Below, piece by piece: positions 33,548-45,304 of a stretch of 64,000 nt of DNA. Each line of letters starts with the position of its first letter. Position 1 is the stretch's first letter. This DNA comes from Moniliella sp. 'wahieum' (taxonomy: Eukaryota; Basidiomycota; Moniliellomycetes; Moniliellales; Moniliellaceae): positions 62,001 through 126,000 of the forward strand of contig RSEE01000032.1 in the NCBI GenBank assembly GCA_003971905.1, given 5' to 3'. Below the pieces are notes generated by a model. The model did not search any database. It was given only the letters and a program-made list of their open reading frames with translations, and was not told the origin of the DNA. Both the position numbers and the translations under genes were made by a program.

Positions 33548-34926
33548 ATGGTGCGTAGTACTGACGTTTCCCTACTTGGCTGTGCAGTCTCTCACCTCTC
33601 TCCCTTCTCCTCTGCAGGGTCAAGCTCCCAGTGGTAACGCAGGTCGGGCAACAAGGACGACAAGAAGAAGGACCAGCCGAAAAAGTGGGAACCGCCATTG
33701 CCTACGCGGGTGGGCAAGAAGAAGCGTCGTGGGCCCGATACTGCGTACAAGCTGCCGACGGTTACGCCTACTACGCGATGCCGGCTCAAGCTTCTCAAAA
33801 TGGAACGCATCAAGGACCATCTGTTGCTGGAGGAAGAATTTGTTGCCAATTCTGAACGGCTCAAGCCTGTCGACGACAAGGAGCAGCAGGAGCGCTCGCA
33901 AGTGGACGATTTGCGTGGGAGCCCGATGCAAGTTGGCACGTTGGAGGAGATCATCGATGACGACCATGCGATCATTAGCAGCGTCGGGCCCAGAGTACTA
34001 TGTCAACATCACCACTTTGGTTGACAAGGACCTGTTAGAACCTGGGTGCAGTGTGCTGCTGCACCACAAGACGTACGCAATTGTCGGTGTTCTAGGGGAC
34101 GATACGGACCCGATGGTGAGCGTGATGAAGCTGGACAAGGCGCCGACGGAGAGTTATGCCGACATTGGTGGTCTGGAACAGCAGATCCAGGAGATCAAAG
34201 AGTCGGTTGAGTTGCCCCTCACTCACCCGGAGCTGTACGAGGAGATGGGGATCAAGCCACCGAAGGGGGTCATCCTCTATGGCGTTCCGGGTACGGGGAA
34301 AACGCTTCTGGCCAAAGCGGTGGCGAACCAAACGTCGGCCACCTTTTTGCGTATCGTGGGCTCGGAGCTGATTCAAAAGTACCTCGGTGATGGCCCCAAG
34401 CTGGTCCGTGAGCTGTTCCGCGTAGCAGAAGAGCATGCACCTTCGATTGTGTTTATCGATGAGATTGATGCGGTGGGAACGAAACGGTACGACTCCAACT
34501 CGGGAGGCGAGCGGGAGATCCAGCGAACGTTGCTCGAACTGCTCAATCAGCTGGACGGCTTTGACACGCGCAGTGATGTCAAGGTCATCATGGCAACCAA
34601 CAAGATCGAGTCGTTGGATCCAGCGCTGATTCGGCCCGGGCGGATTGACCGAAAGATTGAGTTCCCGCTGCCGGATCAGAAGACAAAGATGCACATCTTC
34701 AAGCTGCACACGCCGGATGAATTTGGACGACGATGTGGATTTGGAAGAGTTTGTGGCGATGAAGGATGATTTGTCAGGTGCCGACATCAAATCCTTGGTC
34801 ACCGAGGCAGGTCTCCTGGCGCTCCGGGAACGGCGAATGCGGGTGACCAAGAAGGACTTCACCGCCGCCCGGGAGCGGGTGATCGACCGAAAAAAGGAGG
34901 GTACTCCGGAAGGGTTATACCTCTAA
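33548..34926 (+). CDS. RPT2: 26S proteasome regulatory ATPase Rpt2
   Basis: AAA+ ATPase of the 19S base that unfolds substrates and opens the 20S gate. The start codon stands alone in exon 1: a 67-nt GT-AG intron (33551-33617) follows the ATG directly and exon 2 begins GGT, giving MGQAPSG. Gly2 fits the N-myristoylation known for Rpt2. Then come [11 protein letters not shown], the coiled-coil region [16 protein letters not shown], the OB domain ([20 protein letters not shown]), and [20 protein letters not shown]. Walker A is GVPGTGKT (about residue 222) and Walker B IVFIDEID. The pore loop and [14 protein letters not shown] are present, with Arg fingers in RPGRIDRK. The C-terminal EGTPEGLYL is the gate-opening tail. 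About 437 codons. Frame breaks occur near 33650, 33990 and 34725. Confidence 0.97.
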
Positions 34927-35572
34927 ACCTCTTCCCCACACCCAACCCAACTCAAATTGCATCGGCTGTATGTTTAACGTTTACGGATGGTTTGGTTTCG
35001 GGGCCCAGGATTGGTAGAAGGCTGGCGCCGGCATCGTCAGCATGTCTATAGCAGCTGCTGGGGACTGAACATAGTTTGAGGCCACCGTTCCGGCTGCATA
35101 TGTCGTAGGGCCTGAGTCTTCGCCGAGTTGTCCTTCCCTCGCCCTCGTCGGCTGCATCTGCTTACGGCTAGTCACTAGCTAGTCACTGGAGGAACTATAA
35201 CCACTGTCAAGACCAACACTTCGAGGGAAGTCATAACCTGTCCGACCGGCCGAAGCAGGCCATCATTAGCCGCCGCCATGCGCTCACGCTATTGAATGTG
35301 CCCTGGAAGTTACATCAGTCTACACTTCAGCTTGGAGCCTCTCGCAGCTCGTTCATTAACATTGATCATGGATCATGGATCATGGATCATCGACATAATC
35401 GTTGTTCCCCTAGTGACTATTGCATGCTACAGGAACTACGCAGGAACTACGCAGGAACTACGCAGGAACTACGCAGGACAGCCCAAGATGAGAGGAATAG
35501 GGGCTGCCGAGAGCGTACAATGTTCCACGCACCTTAGGCAAGAAGGAAGTGACCCTCTAGGTACGCGACCTC
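34927..35572. other. Intergenic region between converging RPT2 and GND1
   Basis: No gene. Contains ATCATGG repeats at 35364-35391 and an 11-bp tandem array at 35430-35479. Confidence 0.4.
35430..35479. repeat. 11-bp tandem repeat GCAGGAACTAC
   Basis: About four and a half exact units of the 11-mer GCAGGAACTAC. An ATCATGG array (four units) lies 40 bp upstream. Confidence 0.85.
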
Positions 35573-37208
35573 TTAAGCAATGTAGGTCGAAGCCGAGACG
35601 TTGCCACCACGGCCAGTCCAGTTGATGTGGATGTCCTGGTTGAGGGGCAGGTTCTCGTTCTCCTCACCGGGCAGGACGCGGAAGGTGTGAGCACCAAAGT
35701 AGTCGCGCTGGGCCTGGATCAGGTTAGCCGGCAGGCGCTCGGTGCGGTATCCGTCATAGTACGCCAGAGCGGTCGAGTGGGCCGGGGTGGGGATACCGGT
35801 GAGGGCACTGGTGGCCACCACGTTACGCCATCCGGCCTCGGCCTTGGCAATGGCATCCACAAAGAACTCGTCAAAGAGCAGGTTCTCCAATGTTGGGTTC
35901 TTGCGGTAAGCCTTGGTAATGTCCTTGAGGAACACCGAGCGGATGATGCAGCCGCCGCGCCACATGAGGGCAATGGAAGGGTTGTTGAACGTCCAGTTGT
36001 ACTCCTTGGCCGCCTCGCGGAACATCATGAAGCCCTGAGCGTACGAGATGATCTTGGAAACGTACAGAGCCTGCTCCAAGTCCTTGAGAAGCTGCTTCTT
36101 GTCACCCGAGTAAGGACGGGTGGCCGTAGGCTTCAGAATCTTGCTGGCGCGCACACGCTCGTCCTTAAGCGACGAGAGGCAGCGAGAGAAAACAGCCTCG
36201 CCAATGAGCGTGACGGGAAGGCCCATGTCGAGAGCGTTGACAGCAGTCCACTTGCCCGTGCCCTTCTGGCCGGCCTTGTCCATGATCTTCTCGAGAAGAG
36301 GCTTGCCATCCGTGTCCTTGTACTTGGACACGTCACGCGAGATCTCAATCAGGAACGACTCGAGGGGGCCCTTGTTCCACTCGTCAAACGTAGCGCTGAT
36401 CTCATCGTCCGACATGCCCAGCGTGCGCTTCATGATGTCGTACGACTCAGAAATCAGTTGCATGTCACCATACTCGATACCATTGTGGACCATCTTGACG
36501 TAGTGGCCCGAGCCTGAGGGGCCAATCCAGTCGCAGCACGGCTCGCCGTCCGACTTGGCCGCAATGGACTGGAAAATGTCCTTGATCTCGGGCCAAGCGG
36601 CAGCCGAGCCACCAGGCATGAGCGAGGGGCCGTGGCGGGCACCCTCCTCACCGCCGGACACACCCGTGCCAACGTAGAGGAAGCCCTTGTCCTCAATCTC
36701 CTTGGCGCGACGAATCGAGTCGGGGAAGGGAAGTAGGTGTTGCCGCCGTCAATGATGATGTCACCCTTCTCGAGGTGAGGCTCGAGCATCTGGATGAACG
36801 AGTCAACGGCAGGGCCAGCCTTGACAAGGAGAATAACCTTGCGCGGCGGGCTTGAGCAGCTTGACAAACTCCTCAATGGAGCGGGCACCGACAATGTTGG
36901 TGCCCTTGGCCTCGTTGGCCATGAAGTGGTCAACCTTGGAGACGGTACGGTTAAAGGCGGCGACCTTGAAGCCGTGGTCTGGAAGAAGTCAGGAACCGAC
37001 CTCGGACAATTAGGGGCAGGGAGCGGCGTACCGTTCATGTTGAATCAGGTTCTGGCCCATGACGGCCAGGCCAATCAGGCCAATGTCGCAGCTGAGCGAG
37101 GACAGGAGACGAGGGCAGAAGCGAAGGCAGAGGCGAGGGCAGAGACGAGGTCAGGATGGGGGAGGCGGCCTGGAGCAACAGGGCAACGTACACAGCCTCG
37201 GTAGACAT
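35573..37208 (-). CDS. GND1: 6-phosphogluconate dehydrogenase, decarboxylating
   Basis: Oxidative pentose-phosphate enzyme: 6-phosphogluconate + NADP+ to ribulose-5-phosphate + CO2 + NADPH, cytosolic. Exon 1 is only 17 nt (MSTEAV). Intron 1 (37092-37191, 100 nt) leads to CDIGLIGLAVMGQNLI, the NADP-binding GxGxxG-like turn. Intron 2 (36979-37031, 53 nt) joins NMND to HGFKVAAFNRTVSKVDHF. Downstream are VILLVKAGPAVDSFIQ, GDIIIDGGNTYFPDSIRR, the signature GVSGGEEGARHGPSLMPGG, and the catalytic-lysine segment KMVHNGIEYGDMQLISE. KGTGKWTAVNALDMGLPVTL and the C-terminal AYYDGYRTERLPANLIQAQR and RDYFGAHTF follow, ending in ASTYIA. About 494 codons, the family length. Breaks occur only in the first third (near 36735, 36845 and 37050); the rest is one clean frame. 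Confidence 0.97.
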
Positions 37209-39630
37209 GATGGGGAAGCAGGGGCAGCGGGAGCGAACAGGACGAACGCAGTGGTGGTGGAGGGAAGGACAGAGACCCTGCGTGAGCGGGCGGAGAAGGA
37301 TCAATTTAAACCGAAGCCCGGGCGGCCCCTGCAACGCCGAGGGGGCGCGGGGGCAGTGTACGTACCCGACGCCCAGGGCTGCACGGACCACAAGTCCGAT
37401 CGGCTGCCCTCCGCCGCGCTGGCGCCATGCCTGCTGCCGGCACACGGGCGCTGTGCCCCATCGTGCGCCGCCCGTCGTGTTGGATCTCTCTCCTCTCTTG
37501 CCCTCACCGGTCACCCCTCTCTTGTCCTCGCCTCGCCTCTCCTGCCGTCCCCTCCCATCCAATCCCATCGGCCATCCCGTCCCATCCCACTCATCTCCTC
37601 GCGTTGATGCACTCACCCATTCCATCCCGGCGCACACTGCCCAGCACCTCCCCCCAACCCCCCACGGTGTTCCTGTCCCTCCCCGTCCCGAGCCAGTGCC
37701 TGCTGGGACATGTGACATGGGAGGGCGCAGGCAACAGGCCCGTGCATGGCACCCGCCCGCACTGGCGCCACGTCGCTAACCCTACCTGAGGCCTGAGGGG
37801 GTCCCCAGTCCCGCTTACATGTTACAGGGCCGAGAGGGGATATGCGCTGGGCTGGCCGGGTCTGGGTGGGCGCCAGTGCCGAGTTGCGTACGGAGCCAGT
37901 CACGCAGGGGACGAGGGCGCGTGGACGAGATGGGAGATGGGAGATCTGAGATGTGAGATGTAAGATCCGGCGAGGACGCGAGGCGCACAAAGTGGCCTCC
38001 TGCGGCTGCCCGGGGATAGTGGAGAGAACCTTGGCCTGCCTTGGCCGGAATCGGATGGCGAGGGTGATAGCCCTGGAACACTCGCCACCTGCCCCCGCGC
38101 GCCCGCTGAGGCTCAGCTTGCAGCGGCCGGGAATAGCACCAGCTCTCGGCCGGAATATGGATGATCCATCTGATCGAAGGTCGATGATCCATTCCAAAAA
38201 AGGAGCCACGGCCACCGACGCCCCCTGACCGGCCCTGATCGCTTGCTTGATCCTGCTGACGCGCCGGCGACGCTGACGCTGACGGCGGTGATCCCGGTGA
38301 CCTCCGCCAACCGCCCCTAGTCCGGGCTCTGCCTGCGAGGGAACTGCATAAACAGAAGGCCGGGGACAGACTTGCTGACTTCGAGGGACTAATGACTACG
38401 TGGCCATAGTGAGCCCTTGAGCAGTATAGTGCTCTATGATCATCGACCATGTGCACGCGACCATTCCGCAACTATTTGACCTGTTGGTCATTTGATACGG
38501 AAAAGATCAAATGGATCGATGAAGCGTTTGAAGATGGTTGATCAAGTGGGTTGAAGCAGTTGCGCTGTAAATGAACCCGACCCCAGACATCCCGGCGCGC
38601 ACCACAGTGCACCGCCAGCACTGCCCCAACGCCCCGACATCGTAGAGCTGTGTTCCTTGCCACCATGTTGCAGGCGATTTACGTTAGTGCTTAGCCACAG
38701 GCTTAGCTCATGCTTCCTGCACCGTACACACCACAGTCATGAAAATAAGCGTGTTAAGCCCTCGCTGACGAAGAGCTGTGGGCTACGTGGTACACAGGCG
38801 CCTCCACGGGCGCCTCCACGCTTCACGCTCCACGCGCCACGCCGCTTGCACGTTGAATTGGTTACTAAGTAGTGATGGTCGAGGTTTGAGGTTTGCGCAT
38901 ATTTGAACGCGGTTTTGGATTGGGGCGCATCGACCGCCTAGGGTCGCTGCCAGTCACTAACATGGTCCTGGTCACCGGTCACCGGTCACCGGCCACTTCG
39001 TCACGAAGTGACTTGCATACTGGGCTACTGCGTGCTACTGCGGCCCAAGCGCTCGACTTGAAGCGGCTGCGGATGTCTCAGTATGTCCGCAGGTGGTTAT
39101 GCACGCTGCAAGTGGCATTGTCAAGAGCCTCTGGAGATCTAAGCGCGTTTACTTCCCAGGGTGGCTCAGCTGCTCACCCGCTCACCCGCTCACCTCCGCG
39201 CCACATTTGTCTCTCCCACGCGGTCTGAACGTATGTATGTACTGTGACCCATTCCGACTCCAAGCTTCATGGTCTCCTCTTGCGCCCATCGTATATTCAG
39301 TCGTACTCAACGTACTCACCAGGGTAACTAGTTGGTGGAGCATGGGGGCATCGATCGCATCGCTCGGTAAAATTACGCCTGCATGTCATGCGATCGCGCA
39401 CGGCGCGCTCGCTCAGGCGCTCAGCTATGGTTCCAGCTTCCGGCCTATCGATCATCCAGCTCACACATACTCTCTATCAGGCCACTGGCGCCTCAAATCC
39501 ATAACATTGGCAAAGGTTAGGCCGGCATAGGTGAAGGTGAAGCAAGGTTCGCGCCCATTGGCTTCCCAATAATCAATCGCTAATAAGAATAAGCATCACG
39601 ACTGCTGCTCAGGCGTGCTTCCAGCACTCT
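37209..39630. other. Long gene-free region upstream of GND1
   Basis: 2.4 kb without a supported gene. The GND1-proximal part is pyrimidine-rich on the minus-strand gene's sense side. Repeats present: TGAGGCCTGAGG at 37787-37803; GCTGAGGCTCAG at 38106-38117; GATCGATGATCC near 38170; a GTCACCG array at 38970-38996; CTCACCCG at 39172-39195. Open frames here do not look coding. Confidence 0.45.
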
Positions 39631-42600
39631 TTACCTCTTCTTCTCCCCCTTTTTCTTCCCCTTCTTCGTCTTGCCCTTGTCCTTCCTCGTCCCCTTCCTC
39701 CTCGTCCCCTTCCTCCTCGTCCCCTTCCTCCTCTCCCCTTCCTCCTCCTCCTCCTTTTCCTCTTCCTCCTCCTCCTCCTCCTCTTCATCCACATCCTTCT
39801 CCTCCTCGTCTCCTTCACGGGAATCCACCTTGGCGGGCGTGTGCAAACGGCCACCCAAGCCGAGGATGGGTTCGTTACGTTGCTCCTCCTCCTCGTCCCA
39901 CTGCGCATCCAGCTCATCCTCGTCCGACTCTTCCTCCGAGTCAGAGGAGAGGAGCTCAATGACTTCCGCCCCGCCAGCGAGGGGACCATTATGCTTCTCG
40001 GCCGTGTCCTCATCGGCAGTGTCACTGTCGCCCCCCATATGGTCGTCGTCTTCCGTAGGCCCATCCTCCTCCGAATCTTCGTCTTCCTCTGAGGGGAGAA
40101 CAGCCGGAGGGCCAGAAGGTTGCCCATCAGAAGAGTGCCCATCTTGCTCTTCCTCGCCACGCCCTTCTTGGGCGTCGCCAGATTCGCCAGACTTTGTCGG
40201 TACCAGTTCTTGAACACCAGTTGGGAATGTGGCATCGGCTTGCTGCGTCTTGGGGCTGGAATTCGGCTCGACGCGCGGCGTGGACTGTTGCGTCAGGGTA
40301 GATGGGTCGATTGGGTTGGTGGAATTGACGTTCGGGTCAATGCTCTGCTCAGCAATTGCTGTAACAGTTACAGTTTGGGAGGGGGTGGCTTCCGAAACGG
40401 CGACTGGGGCGGTAGAGGGCATTTGCGTCGGGTACAAAGAGGCGTCGTGACTGGATTCACCGCCCAACTGGGCGCTCGCCTCTTCAACCCGCGCTTCTGT
40501 TTCTGTGGGATTAAGGAGCGCACCAGAGCAGGTGTCAGGTAGGTCGAACTGGCTCAAAGTGGGGATCGCTGCAGCCTCCGAGCTGGTAAAAGGCAAATCC
40601 ACCAGGCCCTGAAAGCCATCTTTTTCAACTTCCGTCGACCCATGGTCAGGCTCGGAGGCTCTGTCGGTCGACGTAGCGGGGTTGGGAAAGGAAGGCTCGG
40701 CAGCCAGAGTGGGCTGAGTAGCTGGTTCCACATCTTGACTGGCAACCCGGGCCTCTTCCGAGGAAGGTGCCTTCTCCATGGGGTTCGGCTCCATTGGTAC
40801 AGTTGAAGGCTGAGGCACATACCCATTCTGGGTTATAGGCTCGAAGACGAACTCACCAGTAGTACCAAGAAGGCTGGGGTCGATTTGGCCAGGCGCATGT
40901 GGATCATGGGCACCTTGGGCACTTGCTGCAGCCATAGCGACCAAGACTGGATCAATGGTCTCAGATAGTAAAACGCCTTCTGTGACCAGGTCTGAAACGG
41001 GAGCTGGAGCCGGAGCCGGAGCCGGGGCCGGAGCTGGATCCGCAACTGTGACGACGGCATACGAAGACGGAGCATATGTGGGAGGCGGCGGCGGTGGCAA
41101 TTCAGATGAGGAAGGCAGGTTCTCCGTTCCCATATCAGACACAGGCCAACTCGGTAGCGGATCGAATCCGAAATGGTCCAGGTTGGAGTCCATGTGGCTT
41201 TGGTTGTCAGCGAAGAATGGCGGGTCAGCTGTGGCGAAGGCATGGGAGTACCGATCCAAATCGGTGGGATGGGATAGGTGGTCTGAGAGGGGTCTGTGCT
41301 GCAGGTGGTCCGGATCAGCCTCAGACCTACCCTCAGGAAGATTCTTGCCAATCGTCGGCTCATCTTCATCACCCCCTTCCTCTTCTTCTTCTTCTTCCTC
41401 CTCCTCCTCCTCCTCCTCCTCCTCCTCCTCCTCGTCATCTTCGTCCTCATCTTGCGGATCGCTGTCGATGTCACCAAAGGGAGGCAAATATTGATGTGGC
41501 GGCATATCTTGGGAGACTGGTGGCTTCGGAGCAGGCTCATCTCCTTCACTGTCGCTGTCACTGAGGACAACAATATGGTCAGGCTCGTGTGAAAAGGGCC
41601 GAGGAGGCGAAGCAATCTGATTCGGCTCCTCCCGTTGCTCTTCATCTTGGGCTTGTTTAATTTCGTTTTGACCATCCTCCATTGATTCGGAGACGTCACT
41701 TAAATGGGCCTCGTCCAGTTCATCGTAGGACGCCTCGCTGGCTTCGTACTCGACAGGAGGCGCTTGCTCCAAGATCATGCCCTCTTTCGAGTCCAGGCGT
41801 CGGTCTTCCGCTTCATCGTCCTCAGCCTCGTCGTCCTCAGCCTCGTCGTCCTCCGCCTCATCGTCCTCCTCGTCCTCCTCGTCCTCCTCCTCTTCCTCCG
41901 CCTCCTCTCATCCTCATCCTCCTCGCCCTCATCCTCCTCGCCCTCATCCTCCTCGTCCTCGTCCTCCTGCGCGAACCGCTTCAAACCACTGACTCTGTCC
42001 TTTTGGAATGGCTCGACAGAGGATGGTGAAGGGTTGTCACCGATTTCCTAAAACGCAGACATGTCAGTTAGTGTTCAGTGCCAAACATTGTCAAAGACCG
42101 GTAACGAACCTGCACCAAAGAAGCACTCTTTTTGGGCACTGATGGTTGCGGAGGTAGCTGGGCTGCAGCCAGTTGGCCGCGAGCGTTGAGGAGTGCATCA
42201 ATGTCCAATTGACCATCCTTAGTCGTGAACGCAGCAGCAAATCGGGAAGGAGGGAGCGGGTCCGCGGACAACAAAGATGTGTTGGACACCTTTCCCTGTC
42301 CCTGTGCTGAACTGGGTCCGTCATAGGAAGCTAGGTGACTCGATCCCACAGGGTGCGCCTCCGCGTCCGAGCTGGAGCTGGAGCTGGAGCTAGAACCTGA
42401 GTCGGACTCTTCGTCGGATTCTTCGTCGGAATCTGAATCTGAATCTGAGTCTGAACCTTCCGAAGAGGAAGAATCATCGCTGGATGCGCCGCTCGATTTG
42501 GACCCAGGTGCCGACTCGGTAGGATTCTTCTTCCCCTGAGGTCCCACCGCGCCCAAAGGAATAAATGAGCGCGCCAAGTCAGTTCCAACATCTTGTTTCT

Positions 42601-43525
42601 TTTTGCCGTCACGCGCCGAAACTCCACCCGAGTTGAATAGCTCTCCCAGAGCGAGAGCAGCTTGCTGAGCGCGTTCCACAGCAGCATTAGGGTCCTCCTC
42701 CCCTTCTTCCGTCCTGGCGCCCGCCTCTCCGTCCTTTGATTCGCCAGTAGCATCCTCTTCGATTGCTGCAGAATTGCCGGCTTCAAGAACCGCAGAGATC
42801 AGCGGCTTTTTCAGGTTGGACGAACCAAAGTGCAGCGAAGGCAATGTGGGGAGATCGGGAATGTCAAGCCGGGGACGCTTGGCGGGCGGTGGCTCTTCCA
42901 AATCAACTTGCACGCTCTGTTCGCGATAGATGCCCATGCTTTTGGGGGCCAAAGGGATCGACGAAGACGCGTCGTGTCCTTCGACCAGGACGTGAGGGCC
43001 GCGTTAGATGAGGGGACCTCTGCTGGGGAAGGCGATGCAGGGCCACTGAGAAACGACGAAAAAGACAACGAATGGGAGGGGATGTTGGTGTGCAAGAGTT
43101 GGGGAGAAGACTGATTTTGGGACGAAGTGGGGTGGATCCCGAGGATGTCCGCTTTACACCTGACACGGATGCGGGGGCAACAGGAGTCGTGTTAGAAGGG
43201 CGGTTGACTGCGCGACGGATTTGCCAGGCCAGGCCACGCAGCCAACCCCGCTCGTCGAAGCGGTCGTATGCACTTGGTGACTTTGACGGTGTCGACACGG
43301 AGTGCGTTTCCGATGCAGAACCTCCTGGAGGCAATGGAGAAGAGGACGAGGGTGCGTTGGGGACAGGCGCGCGGTGGATGGTCAGCCTGCGGCGTTTGGT
43401 GCCCCCTCACTCGCGTCGGAATCAGGGCGGCGACGCAAACCGAGGCGCTCAAGGGCGCTGGGGCGTGGCCGGCTCTCTCCGTTGGAGGTATGATCGCCAT
43501 GTCCGGTGTCGTTCGGGCGGAGCAT
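39631..43525 (-). CDS. Large acidic, Ser-rich disordered protein with SUMO-interaction-like motifs
   Basis: Unrecognised, probably nuclear. The ATG at 43525 gives MLRPNDTGHGDHTSNGES and a basic region (LERLGLRRRPDSDAS, FDERGWLRGLAWQIRRAVNR). Later SMGIYREQSVQVDLEEPPPA precedes KRPRLDIPDL, a candidate nuclear signal. A (SD)n/(ED)n Ser-acidic tract follows near 42380-42480. A 62-nt GT-AG intron (42048-42109) joins SASLVQ to EIGDNPSPSSVE. Long Glu/Asp runs (about 41790-41970 and 41370-41450) follow. Two hydrophobic-then-acidic motifs match SUMO-interacting motifs: HIVVLSDSDSEGDE (41537-41580) and EVIELLSSDSEEES (39925-39968). The C-terminus is basic, with three RRKGT repeats and KKGKKKGEKKR. About 1,277 codons, several frame breaks. 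It shares a ~335 bp promoter with SF3B5. Could be a chromatin or rRNA-processing scaffold; function unknown. Confidence 0.72.
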
Positions 43526-43860
43526 GGTCAGCAACCTACTCGGTACGACGGCAAGGGAGGATGGGCCGGATGGTGGGCGCGTCGATGCTGGGGACGGGGG
43601 AACGGGCCTGGGAAAGATTACATAAGTCTACTTTCCGACTCGCGAGCGCGGCAGCAAGACACGTGATCATGGACGTCACCGATGCTTCACGCGTCACCCT
43701 GTGTCCCCAGACGTTCAACGTTCGACGTTGGGTTAATGACGCCCTTACGTGAGCAAACGGTTTGCAATGTTGCAACTGTGCCCTTTTCCCTTGGCCTGGC
43801 AGCGGTTGTCTTGATCGTGCCGGTGTCCTTGCCCTTCGCCTCGCCACCTCCATCTCCAGC
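43526..43860. promoter_or_regulatory. Bidirectional promoter, acidic protein / SF3B5
   Basis: 335 bp between divergent starts. At 43710-43735 are CGTTCAACGTTCGACGTTGGG repeats. At 43762-43776 lies TTGCAATGTTGCAAC, whose 12-bp core palindrome matches the one ahead of RPB6 at the same 99-bp distance from the ATG. The last 60 bp before SF3B5 are pyrimidine-rich. Confidence 0.55.
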
Positions 43861-44193
43861 ATGGCGGAACTTCGTTACCATGCTGCATCTCAGCTCGAGA
43901 ACTTGCATGCACGATACACGGGCACCATCCACCCGGACGTGACCAAGCACGAGTGGATCACCCACCAACACCGCGACACCACTGCCTCCATCATCGGCTA
44001 CCCGCAGCTGCTCGCCTACACTGCTCTGGCCGACGGCGAGTCCCAAGCGCGCACTCGCTTTGAGCTGACCGAGGTGTGTCGTTGTTTCCCCCGGTTCCAT
44101 CAGGTGAAGCATCCACTAACGTAACTTCTACTTGCTCTATCGCAGCGCATGCTCCAGCCCTGCGGTCCGCCACCAGAAGAAAAGGACGAATGA
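43861..44193 (+). CDS. SF3B5: Splicing factor 3b subunit 5 (SF3b10/Ysf3)
   Basis: Small scaffold subunit of the SF3b complex of the U2 snRNP, needed for branch-point recognition. MAELRYHAASQLENLHARYT, TKHEWITHQHRDTTASIIGY and PQLLAYTALADGESQARTRF match SF3B5 throughout. A 72-nt GT-AG intron (44074-44145) with a CTAAC branch site falls after FELTE, and exon 2 gives RMLQPCGPPPEEKDE. Total 86 residues, the same as the human protein. The frame is intact. ATG 43861 is the only sensible start. It is divergent from the acidic disordered protein. Confidence 0.97.
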
Positions 44194-45304
44194 ATCGAGA
44201 TCTTGGGCTGCCACTGTGTCACCTTCCTTATGAACCATCCGCTCGACAGGATGATCATAGCACGAACTGTCCGGCCGACCGGCACCCTCACCTGCCTGAT
44301 TCCTGAGGGCACGCAGAACGCATTGCCCTGAGCTCGATACGACGTAGCTAAACGCACACCATGTCATACAGCAGCCACGGCACGTACTGGTGTCCGCCGA
44401 CTGGCCCGCCCTGATGGCGTGTACGCCATCCAATCCTCTTGCGGCTGACGGCTGAACGCCATTTCTGCCACCTGCAACGCACCTTGACTTATCGAGTGGG
44501 TACCATTTTCGTTAGACGATTCTTTCGCCTTGACTTCCTCCCGAGTCTGTGCACGCCAGATGCGATGTTGAATAGTATGCTGTGCCTGATGTGCAGTAGC
44601 GCTGATGTACTGCCGCTCAGAGGAGAGGTGAATGTCTGTGCATCCGTTGCGCAAGTGCGCATCTTTAACGGTGCTCGCCACCGATCGGGTCATCATTTGG
44701 GGCTCACATTGGGGTCAGCAGATCTTGGGCTCACATTTGCTTCTCTTGCCGCCAATTTCTACTCGGAGTCACGGCCACACAAGATGCATCCTAGTTCCGT
44801 TGTTCTGTGCTGTGACCGGCACTGTTTTGATACTTTCTTGTGTCCGATCTGTGTGCGTGTGTGTGCCGGGTAGCTCAACCCCCACAGGGTGTCCAGCCTG
44901 ACAAATACGGCACCATTATACTACTACACGTTGGGTGTCTCGAAACGCCCATCTGCGAAGCGCCTTCGTTGAACGCGGAGCACTACTACGTGCTACTTAG
45001 ACTACTCGAGGTATCGATGATCAGCAATCCTGGTGTAAGAACGATGCTAAGGTATTCTCGATACAAGACCGCCGTCGCTCACGGCGACCGGCAGCCAAGA
45101 TTCCACATTCAACATTCAACCGTGGCACAACACAAACCCAAAACGATAAGCAAACAACGAGCAAAAACGGTGCAAAACGTGCAAAAGTAAGAGGAGGGTT
45201 GGAAACTTGGGTTATATCAGGCCTCAACTGAGTCTCAGTGCTGAGCCTCAGTATTGAGACTCAGGAGGCAAGCGGTAACGCCGCTAGGCCCATGCAGCGG
45301 GACA
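44194..45304. other. Intergenic region SF3B5 - Zn2Cys6 gene
   Basis: 1.1 kb without a supported gene. Contains a duplicated TTGGGCTCACATT (near 44697 and 44726), CACATTCAACATTCAACC near 45105 and a GCTGAGCCTCAGTATTGAGACTCAG inverted element at 45223-45267, just beyond the stop of the transcription factor. Confidence 0.45.

Noticed and set aside
38657-39530. Short plus-strand frames between GND1 and the acidic gene
   Set aside because: No motif, poor composition, and overlap with GTCACCG and CTCACCCG repeats.
41076-41592. Plus-strand frames opposite the acidic gene
   Set aside because: They are the antisense of GAG/GAA repeats and give poly-Leu/Ser/Pro. The minus strand has the SIM motifs, a consistent intron and a sensible start.
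44439-44873. 144-codon plus-strand frame downstream of SF3B5
   Set aside because: It lacks an ATG at its start, overlaps a duplicated TTGGGCTCACATT sequence and has no recognisable domain.
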